A stretch of 64,000 bases of DNA. It comes from CAIWHR01 sp963830485 (GTDB lineage Bacteria > Pseudomonadota > Gammaproteobacteria > Burkholderiales > Casimicrobiaceae). The notes under the pieces were generated by a model. It was given only the letters and a program-made list of their open reading frames with translations, did not search any database and was not told where the DNA came from. Made by a program: the position numbers and the translations under genes. The DNA lies in the NCBI GenBank assembly GCA_963830485.1, contig CAWHNE010000029.1, forward strand, positions 1 through 64,000, in the 5' to 3' direction. Of this stretch, positions 9,343 to 17,550 are shown piece after piece; the stretch's first letter is position 1, and each line of letters starts with the position of its first letter.

Positions 9343-9651
9343 CTACGACCAATAGTTGAGGAGCAGTCGTCCGCGGGCGAAGCCATTGAGCACCACCATG
9401 TAGATCCTGAGGCTCGTTACGTGCTTGCGGAAAACGGCCTGTCGGACCGGGTCGAAGTTTTCGACGCCGCTGTCGCTTACGATCTGGATGATGCCGATCT
9501 GCCCCCAGATTCCGTCCCCGTCGGAAATGTCATTCAGACGTGTCAGCGCGACCTCGGCGAAAGTGTCGCGCTTATCGACCTGCACCGTGGCCTCGTGGAG
9601 ACCGAGACCATCATTGGTGAGCCACCATCCGTAGGCCTGTTGTCCGACCAT
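9343..9651 (-). CDS. Unknown small protein, first gene of the hcp-side cassette
   Basis: This 102-residue protein is not recognised. From ATG 9651 it reads MVGQQAYGWWLTNDGLGLHE and ends RGRLLLNYWS. It has alternating hydrophobic and charged residues suggesting beta strands, and no signal peptide. A GGAG lies about 8 bp upstream of ATG 9651; longer in-frame starts up to 9726 lack support. Together with the next gene (13 bp away) and hcp it makes a three-gene minus-strand set beside tRNA-Pro. Codon choice is close to the host but less GC-biased than the core genes. Confidence 0.55.
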   Translation of the reverse strand: MVGQQAYGWWLTNDGLGLHEATVQVDKRDTFAEVALTRLNDISDGDGIWGQIGIIQIVSDSGVENFDPVRQAVFRKHVTSLRIYMVVLNGFARGRLLLNYWS

Positions 9652-10023
9652 CCCGGTACTCCTTGCCGCCGGCGCAGTGCGGTACTTGTCTGGGCTTGTT
9701 GTAGCACACATTGTAGGGCGGCTCAATGAAGGATAGGAAATCCAACCGCATGGCGCGTGACCGCGAGCAGAGCAGCAAGCGCCGCGTCAAACAGGTAGTT
9801 CCAGCCAAAACCTATCGCAATTCCTGAACAATTCGCGCCGCGCCTCGCGCGCGGCGGCACCTGAGCGGCGAATCGGTCGAGCGGCCCACGTCGAGCGATA
9901 TCGAACCGGGTGGAGACCCTTGGTAGTTGGTTGACGGGCCTTCACGTACCGCGTCCTCGCGCCTCGCCGCAACGTGCGGGTACGGTGACAAACCGTAACG
10001 CGGCTATGAGGCGGGCAGAAAGG
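9652..10023. other. Intergenic stretch without a supported gene
   Basis: This region lies between the unknown gene starting at 9651 and the tRNA-Pro terminator. It holds only short frames without ribosome sites or recognisable products, and no repeat of the tRNA 3' end could be seen that would mark an integration site. Confidence 0.5.
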
Positions 10024-10049
10024 AAAACGGCCCTTCGCGGGGCCGTTTT
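10024..10049 (-). terminator. Rho-independent terminator of tRNA-Pro
   Basis: A perfect 10-bp stem (AAAACGGCCC / GGGCCGTTTT) closes a 6-base loop, with the U-run encoded by the stem end on the minus strand. It lies 36 bp beyond the 3' end of tRNA-Pro. Confidence 0.8.
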
Positions 10050-10084
10050 GGAGTTACCGCAGGAGTTACCGGCGGGAAACAGAC

Positions 10085-10161
<77 letters not shown>

Positions 10162-10240
10162 AGATGAGCCGGTGCCGATGCGCAACGGCCGCGCCGCGGC
10201 GGGATCCTGTGGTTCCGCGGCGTTTCCTCGTCCCCCGCCG

Positions 10241-11209
10241 TCAGAATGTGCGATGGGCCGCGAAAGCCGCCAATTCTAGCAGATTCTGCCGGTCCGGCGA
10301 GTCCGGCAGCCCCGCGACGCACGCGGCCGCGGCCTCGCTCTCGCGCTCGGCGCTTGCGCGTGCGTAGTCGAGTGCGCCGGTGCGGACGAGCACGTCGGCC
10401 ACCGGCTTGAATTCGGTCAGCCGGCCCCGCGTGACGGCATCGCGGATGAGCGCGGCGTCCTCCACGCTGCCCACGGCGATCGCGCGGATCAGCGGCAGCG
10501 TCATCTTGCCTTCGGCGAGATCGTCGCCCAGGTTCTTGCCGATCGCGGCCAGGTCGCCCGAATAGTCGAGCACGTCGTCGATCAGCTGGAACGCGGTGCC
10601 GAGATGCATGCCGTAGCGCGCGAGCGCGTCCTCGTGCGCCGGCGAGGCGTTGCCGAGAACGGCCCCAAGCTGGGCCGCGGCTTCGAACAGCTTCGCCGTC
10701 TTGCGGCGGATCACGCCAAGGTAGGTGGCCTCGTCGACGGCCGGGTCGCCCGAGTTCATGAGCTGCAGCACCTCGCCCTCGGCGATCACGTTCGTTGCGT
10801 TCGACAGGATCTCCAGGATCCGCATGGTCCCCGCGCCGACCATCAGCTGGAACGCGCGCGAGTACAGGAAATCGCCCACCAGAACGGAGGCGGCGTTGCC
10901 GAACTTCGCGTTGGCGGTCGCGAGCCCCCGACGCAGCTCGGATTCGTCGACGACGTCGTCGTGCAGCAGCGTGGCCGTGTGGATCATCTCGACGACTGCG
11001 GCGAACGTGTAGTGCATGTGTCCCGTGTAGCCGCACGCACGAGCGGCGAGCAGGACCAGCGCCGGGCGAAGCCGCTTGCCGCCGCTGCCGATGATGTAAT
11101 CGGCGATCTGCCGGATCAGCGCGACATCGGAGTCGAGACTCGCGCGCAGAACCTTGTCGACCTCCGCGCGGTCGGCGGCGAGGACGGCGGTGAGAGGCTC
11201 GATCGGCAC
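10241..11209 (-). CDS. ispB: Long-chain (octaprenyl) diphosphate synthase IspB
   Basis: IspB elongates farnesyl diphosphate with isopentenyl units to make the polyprenyl tail of ubiquinone. Both Asp-rich Mg-diphosphate motifs are present: DDVVD at residues 84-88 and DDVLD at 211-215, with GSGGKRLRP at 42-50 and the GDFLYSRAF segment. The start is taken as GTG 11209 (PIEPLTAVLAADRAEVDKVL), giving 322 residues, the size of E. coli IspB; an ATG 63 bp upstream would add a basic, low-complexity N-terminus not seen in the family. It is divergent from rplU-rpmA, the standard arrangement, with a 36-bp palindrome between them. tRNA-Pro lies just downstream. Confidence 0.95.
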   Translation of the reverse strand: MPIEPLTAVLAADRAEVDKVLRASLDSDVALIRQIADYIIGSGGKRLRPALVLLAARACGYTGHMHYTFAAVVEMIHTATLLHDDVVDESELRRGLATANAKFGNAASVLVGDFLYSRAFQLMVGAGTMRILEILSNATNVIAEGEVLQLMNSGDPAVDEATYLGVIRRKTAKLFEAAAQLGAVLGNASPAHEDALARYGMHLGTAFQLIDDVLDYSGDLAAIGKNLGDDLAEGKMTLPLIRAIAVGSVEDAALIRDAVTRGRLTEFKPVADVLVRTGALDYARASAERESEAAAACVAGLPDSPDRQNLLELAAFAAHRTF

Positions 11210-11376
11210 GGACGATAGGGTAGGGCGCGGCGCGGGTCGCGCAAGGAGGACGGCTCGGCGGGCGGCGGGCATGGGGAACGGCCCTTCCGCACGAGAGCGG
11301 TCCTCGGGGCCGGCGGCGATTGTAACCGAACGCCGGGGGCGATCCTTGCGTTGGCGCAAGGACTCCGATGCGGAGG

Positions 11377-11412
11377 CAGACCGGGGTCTGACCCGGGTCA
11401 GACCCCGGTCTG
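11377..11412. repeat. 36-bp perfect palindrome (REP-like)
   Basis: The two 18-bp halves (CAGACCGGGGTCTGACCC and its exact complement) meet without a loop. Sub-repeats of GGGTCTGACCC type make a cruciform or very strong hairpin possible. It lies between the divergent ispB and rplU promoters. Short GGGTCTGACCCC units are frequent intergenic repeats in betaproteobacteria, which fits a REP-type element. Confidence 0.85.
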
Positions 11413-11440
11413 GCACCCGCTGGGCGGCTCTGTCCGATGT

Positions 11441-11470
11441 TTGACGGGCTTGCTGCTTATCGGTTAAAAT
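11441..11470 (+). promoter_or_regulatory. Sigma-70 promoter of rplU-rpmA
   Basis: TTGACG (11441-11446) and TAAAAT (11465-11470) are separated by 18 bp, or TTGACG and TTAAAA by 17 bp. This leaves a leader of about 70 nt before the rplU ATG, long enough for L21-type leader control. The match to consensus is good against the GC-rich background. Confidence 0.75.
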
Positions 11471-11544
11471 TCAAAGCTTTCCGCGATCGGCGCGGGGAAG
11501 CGCAACTGAGCGGCAACTGAACGGCAGGCAAGCGGAGTCCAATC

Positions 11545-11856
11545 ATGTACGCGGTCATAAAAACCGGCGGCAAGCAGTACAAGGTTGCCCCCGGCGAAAA
11601 ACTCAAGGTAGAACAGATACCGGCGGACGTGGGCGCAGAAGTCGTGCTCGATCAGGTGTTGATGATCGGCGAAGGCGAGAGCGTCCGTCTGGGTCAGCCC
11701 ATCGTCGCGGGCGCGGCCGTCAAGGCCACCGTCGTCGCGCACGGGCGCGGCGACAAGGTGCACATCTTCAAGATGCGCCGCCGCAAGAACTATCACCGGT
11801 CGCAGGGCCACCGGCAGGGCTACACCGAGCTCAAGATCGACAGCATCGTCGGCTGA
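11545..11856 (+). CDS. rplU: 50S ribosomal protein L21
   Basis: The 103-residue L21 protein binds 23S rRNA in the large subunit. It shows the canonical start MYAVIKTGGKQYKVAPGEKL, HIFKMRRRKNYHRSQGHRQ near the end and YTELKIDSI at the C-terminus, all standard. It is the first gene of the rplU-rpmA operon, 13 bp ahead of rpmA. A strong promoter lies about 75 bp upstream. Confidence 0.98.
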   Translation: MYAVIKTGGKQYKVAPGEKLKVEQIPADVGAEVVLDQVLMIGEGESVRLGQPIVAGAAVKATVVAHGRGDKVHIFKMRRRKNYHRSQGHRQGYTELKIDSIVG

Positions 11857-11869
11857 CGGAGACACCACC

Positions 11870-12133
11870 ATGGCACACAAGAAGGCGGGCGGCAGCTCGC
11901 GTAACGGCCGCGATTCGGAATCGAAGCGCCTGGGCGTCAAGGCCTACGGCGGCGAAACGATTCCCGCCGGCAGCATCATCGTCCGCCAGCGCGGCACGGT
12001 GATCCACGCCGGCGTCAACGTCGGCGTGGGGAAGGACCACACGCTCTTCGCGCTGGTCAGCGGCACAGTGGAGTTCGCGACCAAGGGCAAGGACAAGAAA
12101 AAAATCGCGAGCATCGTTCCGGCGAGCGCCTGA
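11870..12133 (+). CDS. rpmA: 50S ribosomal protein L27
   Basis: The 87-residue L27 protein has the flexible N-terminal tail (MAHKKAGGSSRNGRDSESKR) that reaches the peptidyl-transferase centre. The tail starts directly with AHKKAGG, so there is no cleavable leader as in Firmicutes. It is followed within about 30 bp by a strong terminator. The GTPase gene obg, which usually follows rpmA, is absent. Confidence 0.98.
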   Translation: MAHKKAGGSSRNGRDSESKRLGVKAYGGETIPAGSIIVRQRGTVIHAGVNVGVGKDHTLFALVSGTVEFATKGKDKKKIASIVPASA

Positions 12134-12160
12134 CGCGTCGCACGGGTACGTCCTGCAAGG

Positions 12161-12193
12161 AAGAATCCCGGCCTCGTGCCGGGATTCTTTTTT
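12161..12193 (+). terminator. Rho-independent terminator of rplU-rpmA
   Basis: The stem AAGAATCCCGGC / GCCGGGATTCTT closes a 5-base loop and is followed by a run of Ts. It lies 27 bp after the rpmA stop and just short of the convergent cyclase gene. Confidence 0.93.
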
Positions 12194-12318
12194 CGACCAT
12201 TGATACGACGAACGCGTTCAGAAGCAAGATCAGGATGACTTCGTGTGGTGCAAGAGCCAGTCCGAACAACGGCCGAATCCTAGGCAGTCGAAGCGTGAGC
12301 CCGCTGTCCGCGCACATG

Positions 12319-14967
12319 CTACGAGCTCCGCTCCTGCAGCCACGCGCGCGCTTTCGCCAGCGCCTCGTCGAACGAAAGTGCGCCGCCCGCCGCCTCCGCC
12401 GCGGCAAACCCGGCATCACCGAGCGCGGCGCGCGCGCGTCCGATCAGCGGCGCAAGCGCCGCCTCGTCCACCGGCTCGCGTTGCAGCTTCATTTGCCGCA
12501 ACTGGGCCTGCGCGACGCCGTAGAGCAACGCGGCACGCTCGTAGCGTTCCGTCGCGGATGACAGCGCGGCGAGGACCTCGAGCACCGCACGTGCCATCCG
12601 CCTCGCGCCGAGCTCGTCCACGATCCCCAGCGCCTCGCGCAGCATCGGCACGGCGCGCGCGGCGGCACCCTGGCCAATCGAAACCATCGCGAGGTTGAGC
12701 AGATTCACCGCCATGTTGGTGGCGTCGCCCCACTCCCGCGCCAGAGACACGGCCTCTTCGTACAGGGCTGCCGCGGCGGGGAGATTTCCGTCCACGCGGT
12801 ACAGCTCGCCGAGATTGTTGAGGGCGGCGAGGAGCTGTCGGTTGTCTCCGCCCGCGGCAAGGCGTCTAGATACGGCGAGTGCTTCCTCGTCGTGCCGCCG
12901 GGCGGTATCGATGTCGCCGCTTGCGTGTGCCGCCCAACCAGCGAGCACCAGCGACGAGACGAGTTGTCCCGGGTGCCCGACTTCCCGCGCGACCGCCAGG
13001 CACTCCTCGCCGTAGCGGAGCGCCTCCGCATAGTGGCCGAGGTAGAAGCAGAGATTGCCGGCCGCGTGCAGCGCCTCGCAGAGCACACGGTCGCGAGGCT
13101 GCGCGTCTGCACGCGCAAGTGCTTCGATCGCAACGCGTCGCCCCAGCTCGAGGAGGCCCGTGTGCGACCACAGCAGCTCGGTCGCACCCGCGAGCCTCAG
13201 TCCTTGCTCCGCGCCATTGACGGCGGTGTCGCACCAGCTGTGCGCCGCCAGCACGTTTTCGTGCTCGCTCTTGAGCCGAGCGTACCACGCTTTCTGTCCG
13301 GCGCCGGAGAGCTGGTCGCGCGCCTTCAGGGCGAGGTCTACGTGGAACGCGAGATGACGATCGCGCACGCGTACTTCCTCTCCAGCCTCGATCAGGCGCT
13401 CGTGAGCGTACTCGCGGATGGTCTCGAGCAGGCGATAGCGCTGTCCGTCGGCGTCCAACTCGACGAGTGATCGTTCGACCAGGCGCGGCAACAGATCGAT
13501 GATGTGCCCGGGTTCGATCGGTTCGCCACTTCCGACATCCTCGGCCGCCTCCAGCACGAACCCGCCGGCGAACACGGCGAGCCGGCGCAGGAGTGCTCGC
13601 TCGGTGTCCGTCAGAAGGTCGTGACTCCAATCGATGCATGCCCGCAACGTCTGCTGTCGCGGCATCGCCGTCGCGTCGCCCCTCTTCAGCAGGTGGAATC
13701 GGTCGTCGAGGCGCTGCGCGATCGTCTGCACGGCGAGCCCGCGCACGCGCGCGGCGGCCAGCTCGATCGCCAGCGGAATACCGTCCAGCCGCCGACAGAT
13801 CGCGGCCACTGCGCCGGCATTCTCGTCCGAGATGCGAAACGAAGGTCGCGCGGCGGCGGCACGTTCGGCGAAAAGGCGCGCCGACTCGTAGCGCGAGAGG
13901 GACGCGCAGGTCGTATCCGTGCCGGAAGGCGGGACCGGGAGCGGCGGCACGGCAAACGTCGCTTCGCCGCTGACGCTCAACGGCTCGCGACTGGTGACGA
14001 GGATCCTGACGCCGGGTCCTGACTGCAGCAGCCGCTTCGCGATGTCGGCGCATGCCTGTACGAGATGCTCGCAGTTGTCGAGAAGGATCAGGAGTTGCCG
14101 ATCCTTGACGTGCGCGATGAGCGCATCCTGTACCGTTTCCCCCGTCTGCGGTTGGACCCCGAGGACCGAGGCCACCGCCTGAGGGACATCTTGACCGTCG
14201 GCGTGCGCGGCAAGCTCGACGAGCCAGATGCCATCTGCGAAGTCATCCATCATCTCGGACGCGACCTGGAGCGACAATCTCGTCTTGCCGATGCCACCCA
14301 CCCCCGACAGCGTCAACAGGCGGCACGACGCGAGCAGGCGCCTGACTTCAGCCGACTCGCGATCTCGCCCGACGAACGATGCCACCAGCTCTGGCAAATT
14401 GTTTGGCGTGGATTCGAGCGAGCGCAGCGCCGGAAACGTGGCGCGTAGGCCCGGATGCCGTATCTGAAATATGTGCTCTGGACTGGCGAGATCCCGCAGT
14501 CGAACCGTCCCGAGATCGGTCATCGAGACTCCGTCGGGCCAACGGTTGCCTATGGCTTCGGCCGCCGCCTTCGAGATCAGCATCTGCCCGCCATGCGCGG
14601 CGGCCATGATCCGGGCCGCGCGATTGACGGCGCCACCGAAGACGTCGTCGTCACGCCGCTCGACGGACCCGACATGCATGCCGCAGCGCAGCGGCAGAGC
14701 GAGGCCGTCCGTCGCGGCAGGATCGGCCAACGCAAGCTGCAGCGTCAGCGCCGCCGCGACCGCGTCGCGTGGATCGGCGAACAGCGCGCAGGCGCCGTCC
14801 CCCGTCATCTTGAGGACCTTGCCGCGATGACCTTCGACGGCGGTGCGGGTCAGAGCGTCATGGCGCGCCAACGCGTGCCGCATCCGCGCCGGCTCGCGCT
14901 CCCACAAGAGCGTGCTGCCCTGGATGTCGGTGAACAGTATCGCAACGGCGTCGAATTCGGAGAGCAC
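12319..14967 (-). CDS. Class III adenylate cyclase fused to an NB-ARC/STAND-type NTPase and TPR region
   Basis: This 882-residue signalling protein has a cyclase domain at residues 1-170. Metal Asp residues are D14 (LFTDIQGST) and D57 (MTGDG), with K53 and D108 positioned as adenine-specifying residues and N115/R119 in VNRAARI, so the catalytic set looks complete and cAMP is the likely product. A STAND NTPase domain follows, with P-loop GVGGIGKT at 222-229, DNCEH Walker B and SREPL sensor. From about residue 560 to the end are TPR-like helices (for example AGNLCFYLGHYAEALRYGEE). No DNA-binding domain is seen, unlike AfsR/MalT relatives. It is monocistronic and convergent with rpmA. The input signal is unknown. 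Confidence 0.87.
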   Translation of the reverse strand: MLSEFDAVAILFTDIQGSTLLWEREPARMRHALARHDALTRTAVEGHRGKVLKMTGDGACALFADPRDAVAAALTLQLALADPAATDGLALPLRCGMHVGSVERRDDDVFGGAVNRAARIMAAAHGGQMLISKAAAEAIGNRWPDGVSMTDLGTVRLRDLASPEHIFQIRHPGLRATFPALRSLESTPNNLPELVASFVGRDRESAEVRRLLASCRLLTLSGVGGIGKTRLSLQVASEMMDDFADGIWLVELAAHADGQDVPQAVASVLGVQPQTGETVQDALIAHVKDRQLLILLDNCEHLVQACADIAKRLLQSGPGVRILVTSREPLSVSGEATFAVPPLPVPPSGTDTTCASLSRYESARLFAERAAAARPSFRISDENAGAVAAICRRLDGIPLAIELAAARVRGLAVQTIAQRLDDRFHLLKRGDATAMPRQQTLRACIDWSHDLLTDTERALLRRLAVFAGGFVLEAAEDVGSGEPIEPGHIIDLLPRLVERSLVELDADGQRYRLLETIREYAHERLIEAGEEVRVRDRHLAFHVDLALKARDQLSGAGQKAWYARLKSEHENVLAAHSWCDTAVNGAEQGLRLAGATELLWSHTGLLELGRRVAIEALARADAQPRDRVLCEALHAAGNLCFYLGHYAEALRYGEECLAVAREVGHPGQLVSSLVLAGWAAHASGDIDTARRHDEEALAVSRRLAAGGDNRQLLAALNNLGELYRVDGNLPAAAALYEEAVSLAREWGDATNMAVNLLNLAMVSIGQGAAARAVPMLREALGIVDELGARRMARAVLEVLAALSSATERYERAALLYGVAQAQLRQMKLQREPVDEAALAPLIGRARAALGDAGFAAAEAAGGALSFDEALAKARAWLQERSS

Positions 14968-15012
14968 TCGGGATGCTCCCTCCCGATCAGTCGCTGCTTG
15001 CGGACTGTGTTC

Positions 15013-16089
15013 CTAGCGCCGCTCGAGCCACCACAGGAGTGAGAACGCGGCGGCAATGAAGACGACGAGCGGGAACGTCGCCGAGAAGAGCGGTGGCCAG
15101 TCGTTCAGCACGCCGAGGTTCGTGAAGAGTCGACCCAGCAGGAAAAACGCGAGCCCGAGCATCGTACCCGCGAAGATCCGGAAGCCCACGCCTCCGGAGC
15201 GACGCTGGAAGTACGCGAACGGCAGCGCGAGGATCATCATCACGACGACGGCGGCCGGATAGAACACCTTGTTCCAGAACGCGATCTCGAAGCGCGACGT
15301 CTTCTGGTCCTTGAGCACCCGGATGTTGTCGTAGAGCGTGTTGAGCGCGAGCCGCTCCGGCGCGACCTGGTAGACCGTGAGGAGCGACGGCCGGAGCACC
15401 GTGTCCCACGCCCACTTGTCGGCGACCTCGAGCGTCGCGCCGTCGAACGAGAGCCGCGTCGTGCGCACCTTGGCGAGCTGCCATTGCCCGTTGCCGGAGA
15501 ACGTGCCCGACTCGGCGGTGCGCACCGTCGTGAGCCTGAGCTCGCGATCGAACTCGTAGATGCGCACGCCGAGGAGCGTCATGTCGGCCAGCACGCTGCG
15601 GATGTTCGCGAACGTCAAGTCCTGCTTGAACCAGAATCCCGACTGGAACTGCTGCGCGACGATGCGCGCCTCGCCGCCGCGCGACGGCGCGCGGATCTGC
15701 TGAGCGAGACGCTCGGCAGGCGGCGCGACGAACTCGCCCGCGAGAAAGGTCGCGACGGCGAGCGGGATGCCGACACGCACCAGCGCCCACGTCACCTGCG
15801 CGAGCGACGCGCCCGACGCGCGCATGACCGTGTACTCGGAGTTCGCGACGAGCTGCGCCATCGCGAACAGCGTACCGATCAGCGCCGCGACGGGAAAGAG
15901 CTCGTACATCCGCGACGGCAGTTGCAGCGCGACGAAGAGCAGCGCGGAGGAGAGCGTGTAGCTGCCCCTGCCGACGTCGCCCAGCTCGTGGATCAGGTCG
16001 AAGAACGCGAACAGCATCACCAGCGCGCCGAAGATCAGCAGGATCGCCGCGAGCAGCTCGCGACCGATGTAGCGCGTTAGGGTCTTCAT
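15013..16089 (-). CDS. lptG: LPS export ABC transporter permease LptG
   Basis: LptG is one of the two inner-membrane permeases (LptF/LptG) that, with LptB and LptC, lift lipopolysaccharide from the inner membrane into the Lpt bridge. The 358 residues show three N-terminal helices (GRELLAAILLIFGALVMLFA), a long periplasmic jellyroll and three C-terminal helices ending in WWLERR. The YTVMRASGASL coupling loop after the third helix is typical. The start overlaps the lptF stop (ATGA), so the pair is coupled. Confidence 0.95.
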   Translation of the reverse strand: MKTLTRYIGRELLAAILLIFGALVMLFAFFDLIHELGDVGRGSYTLSSALLFVALQLPSRMYELFPVAALIGTLFAMAQLVANSEYTVMRASGASLAQVTWALVRVGIPLAVATFLAGEFVAPPAERLAQQIRAPSRGGEARIVAQQFQSGFWFKQDLTFANIRSVLADMTLLGVRIYEFDRELRLTTVRTAESGTFSGNGQWQLAKVRTTRLSFDGATLEVADKWAWDTVLRPSLLTVYQVAPERLALNTLYDNIRVLKDQKTSRFEIAFWNKVFYPAAVVVMMILALPFAYFQRRSGGVGFRIFAGTMLGLAFFLLGRLFTNLGVLNDWPPLFSATFPLVVFIAAAFSLLWWLERR

Positions 16090-17183
16090 GCCGTTGCCCC
16101 ATTGCGCGCCGGCGGCCGAAGGCGGGCGAACAGCGAGAGCCGCTGCCCGAACAAAAGCAGCACGGCGACGATCGCGATCGCGTGCGGCAGGAGGAGGCCG
16201 GTCCAGAACCCGAGCTTGCCCTGCGCAATGAAGCTCTGCACGATGTTGAGGCCGTTGCTGTAGACCATGTACACGAATGCCGCGGCGAGGAGGTTGAACG
16301 AGCGGCCCATCCGCGGATTCACGTAGGACAGCGGGACGGCGAACAGCGTCAGCACCAGCGCCGAGATCGGCACCGACAGCCGCCAGAACAGCTCGGCGCG
16401 CTCGACCCGGCCGTCGGCAACCATGAGCAGCGGGGTGGGGATCGCCTTGGTCGACGTCGGCAGGTTCCGCAGCTCGGCCGGTTCGATCCGGCGCCCGAGC
16501 TTCTCGAACTCGACGACGCGGTACTCGGCGGTCCCCGGTTTGCCCTCGTAACGCCGACCCTCGGACAGGACGATGAAACGGTCGCCGGCGGGCGTCTCCT
16601 GCAGATGACCCTCGCGGGCGACCGTGGTCACGTCCTGACCCTCATCGACCGAATGCAGGAAGATGTTGCGTATCCGTCCGTCGAATGTGTTGATGCTGTC
16701 GACGTACACGACGAGCCCGACGCGACGAAACTCCCGGAAGAGGCCCGGCATGATGAGGGCGAGCTCGTCGCGCGACTCGAGCTGGCGCTCGTACTCGATT
16801 CGCCGCCGCTCGGCCCACGGCGAAAGGAACAGCGACAGCGCGATGATCGCCACGAAGAAGGGGGCGGCGAACCACAGCACCGGCCGGATCACGTTGGCGA
16901 GGCCCTGGCCGGAGGTAAACCAGACGATCATCTCGCTGTCGCGGTACCAGCGCGACAGCGTGAGCAGCACCGTCAGGAACACGGTGACCGACAGCAGGAT
17001 GTTGAAGTAGAACATGGCGCCGAAGCCGATCAGCGCCAGCAGGCCCTCCGGGGCCACCGCCCCCCCTGCCGCCCGGGCCAGGAGCTTCAGGACCAGGTTG
17101 GTGAACAGGATCCCCAGCAGGACGACGAACAGCCCGAGGGCCGTCGTCGTCATCTCCCGCACGAGGCTACGCCGGAAAATCAT
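16086..17183 (-). CDS. lptF: LPS export ABC transporter permease LptF
   Basis: LptF is the partner permease of LptG in the LptB2FGC complex. The 365 residues open with MIFRRSLVREMTTTALGLFV and have a coupling segment SEMIVWFTSGQGLANVIRP. A periplasmic beta region and C-terminal helices follow (NGLNIVQSFIAQGKLGFWTG, typical of LptF). The gene is divergent from pepA, as in many proteobacteria, but here the intergenic space also holds a 270-bp structured repeat. Confidence 0.95.
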   Translation of the reverse strand: MIFRRSLVREMTTTALGLFVVLLGILFTNLVLKLLARAAGGAVAPEGLLALIGFGAMFYFNILLSVTVFLTVLLTLSRWYRDSEMIVWFTSGQGLANVIRPVLWFAAPFFVAIIALSLFLSPWAERRRIEYERQLESRDELALIMPGLFREFRRVGLVVYVDSINTFDGRIRNIFLHSVDEGQDVTTVAREGHLQETPAGDRFIVLSEGRRYEGKPGTAEYRVVEFEKLGRRIEPAELRNLPTSTKAIPTPLLMVADGRVERAELFWRLSVPISALVLTLFAVPLSYVNPRMGRSFNLLAAAFVYMVYSNGLNIVQSFIAQGKLGFWTGLLLPHAIAIVAVLLLFGQRLSLFARLRPPARNGATA

Positions 17184-17198
17184 GACAGCGGGAGAATT

Positions 17199-17228
17199 TT
17201 GACTTTTTCGGGCCGTTTTGCCAATAAT
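17199..17228 (+). promoter_or_regulatory. Candidate pepA promoter
   Basis: TTGACT (17199-17204) and AATAAT (17223-17228) are separated by 18 bp. It lies just outside lptF and about 40 bp before repeat element A, so a transcript from here would carry the whole element in its leader before reaching the pepA start at 17551. Confidence 0.5.
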
Positions 17229-17269
17229 GCCGCCGAGGCCGCACTACGGCAAAGAAACGGATCGGCGAG

Positions 17270-17538
17270 GGAGCCTGTCGGACTTGTTTTCGCGAATGCG
17301 ACGGAGGCGAGTTGGGAGCAGTTCGAGGCGCGAGCCCGAAGGCATACCGGGAGTATGGCGAGGGCGAGCAACGCAGAAATGCGCCCAACTCGCACCGTCC
17401 CTCCGGGTTGCTGCCAAAAGGCGTGTCTGCTTTGTTACTCGGCTTGCAAAGGTTCACGACATTTGCTTCGCCTCGCGCCTCGCATCCAGCGCTTTTTGGC
17501 CGAGCAACGCATACGTGAAAACAAGTTCGACAGGCTCC
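17270..17538. repeat. Structured repeat element A with terminal inverted repeats
   Basis: The terminal arms GGAGCCTGTCGGACTTGTTT and its complement match at 21 of 22 positions (17270-17291 and 17517-17538), with imperfect pairing continuing for about 9 more bases. Inside are a 10-bp stem (17307-17316 with 17384-17393) and a long interrupted stem (GTTGCTGCCAAAA at 17407-17419 with TTTTGGC and AGCAAC at 17494-17508). The same plan recurs in element B at 19514-19781. No protein-coding content is supported. It ends 12 bp before the pepA start codon, so it occupies the pepA leader. Confidence 0.8.
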
Positions 17539-17550
17539 TAGGGAAGGGCG

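Noticed and set aside
8376..9651. A complete type VI secretion locus
   Set aside because: Only Hcp is recognisable; no sheath, ClpV, VgrG or membrane-complex genes are present.
9611..9808. Possible small minus-strand gene overlapping the start at 9651
   Set aside because: No ribosome site, no recognisable product and it would overlap the better supported gene in another frame.
17218..17541. Open frame through element A
   Set aside because: It reads through inverted repeats, and the similar stretch in element B arises from shared DNA structure, not a shared protein.
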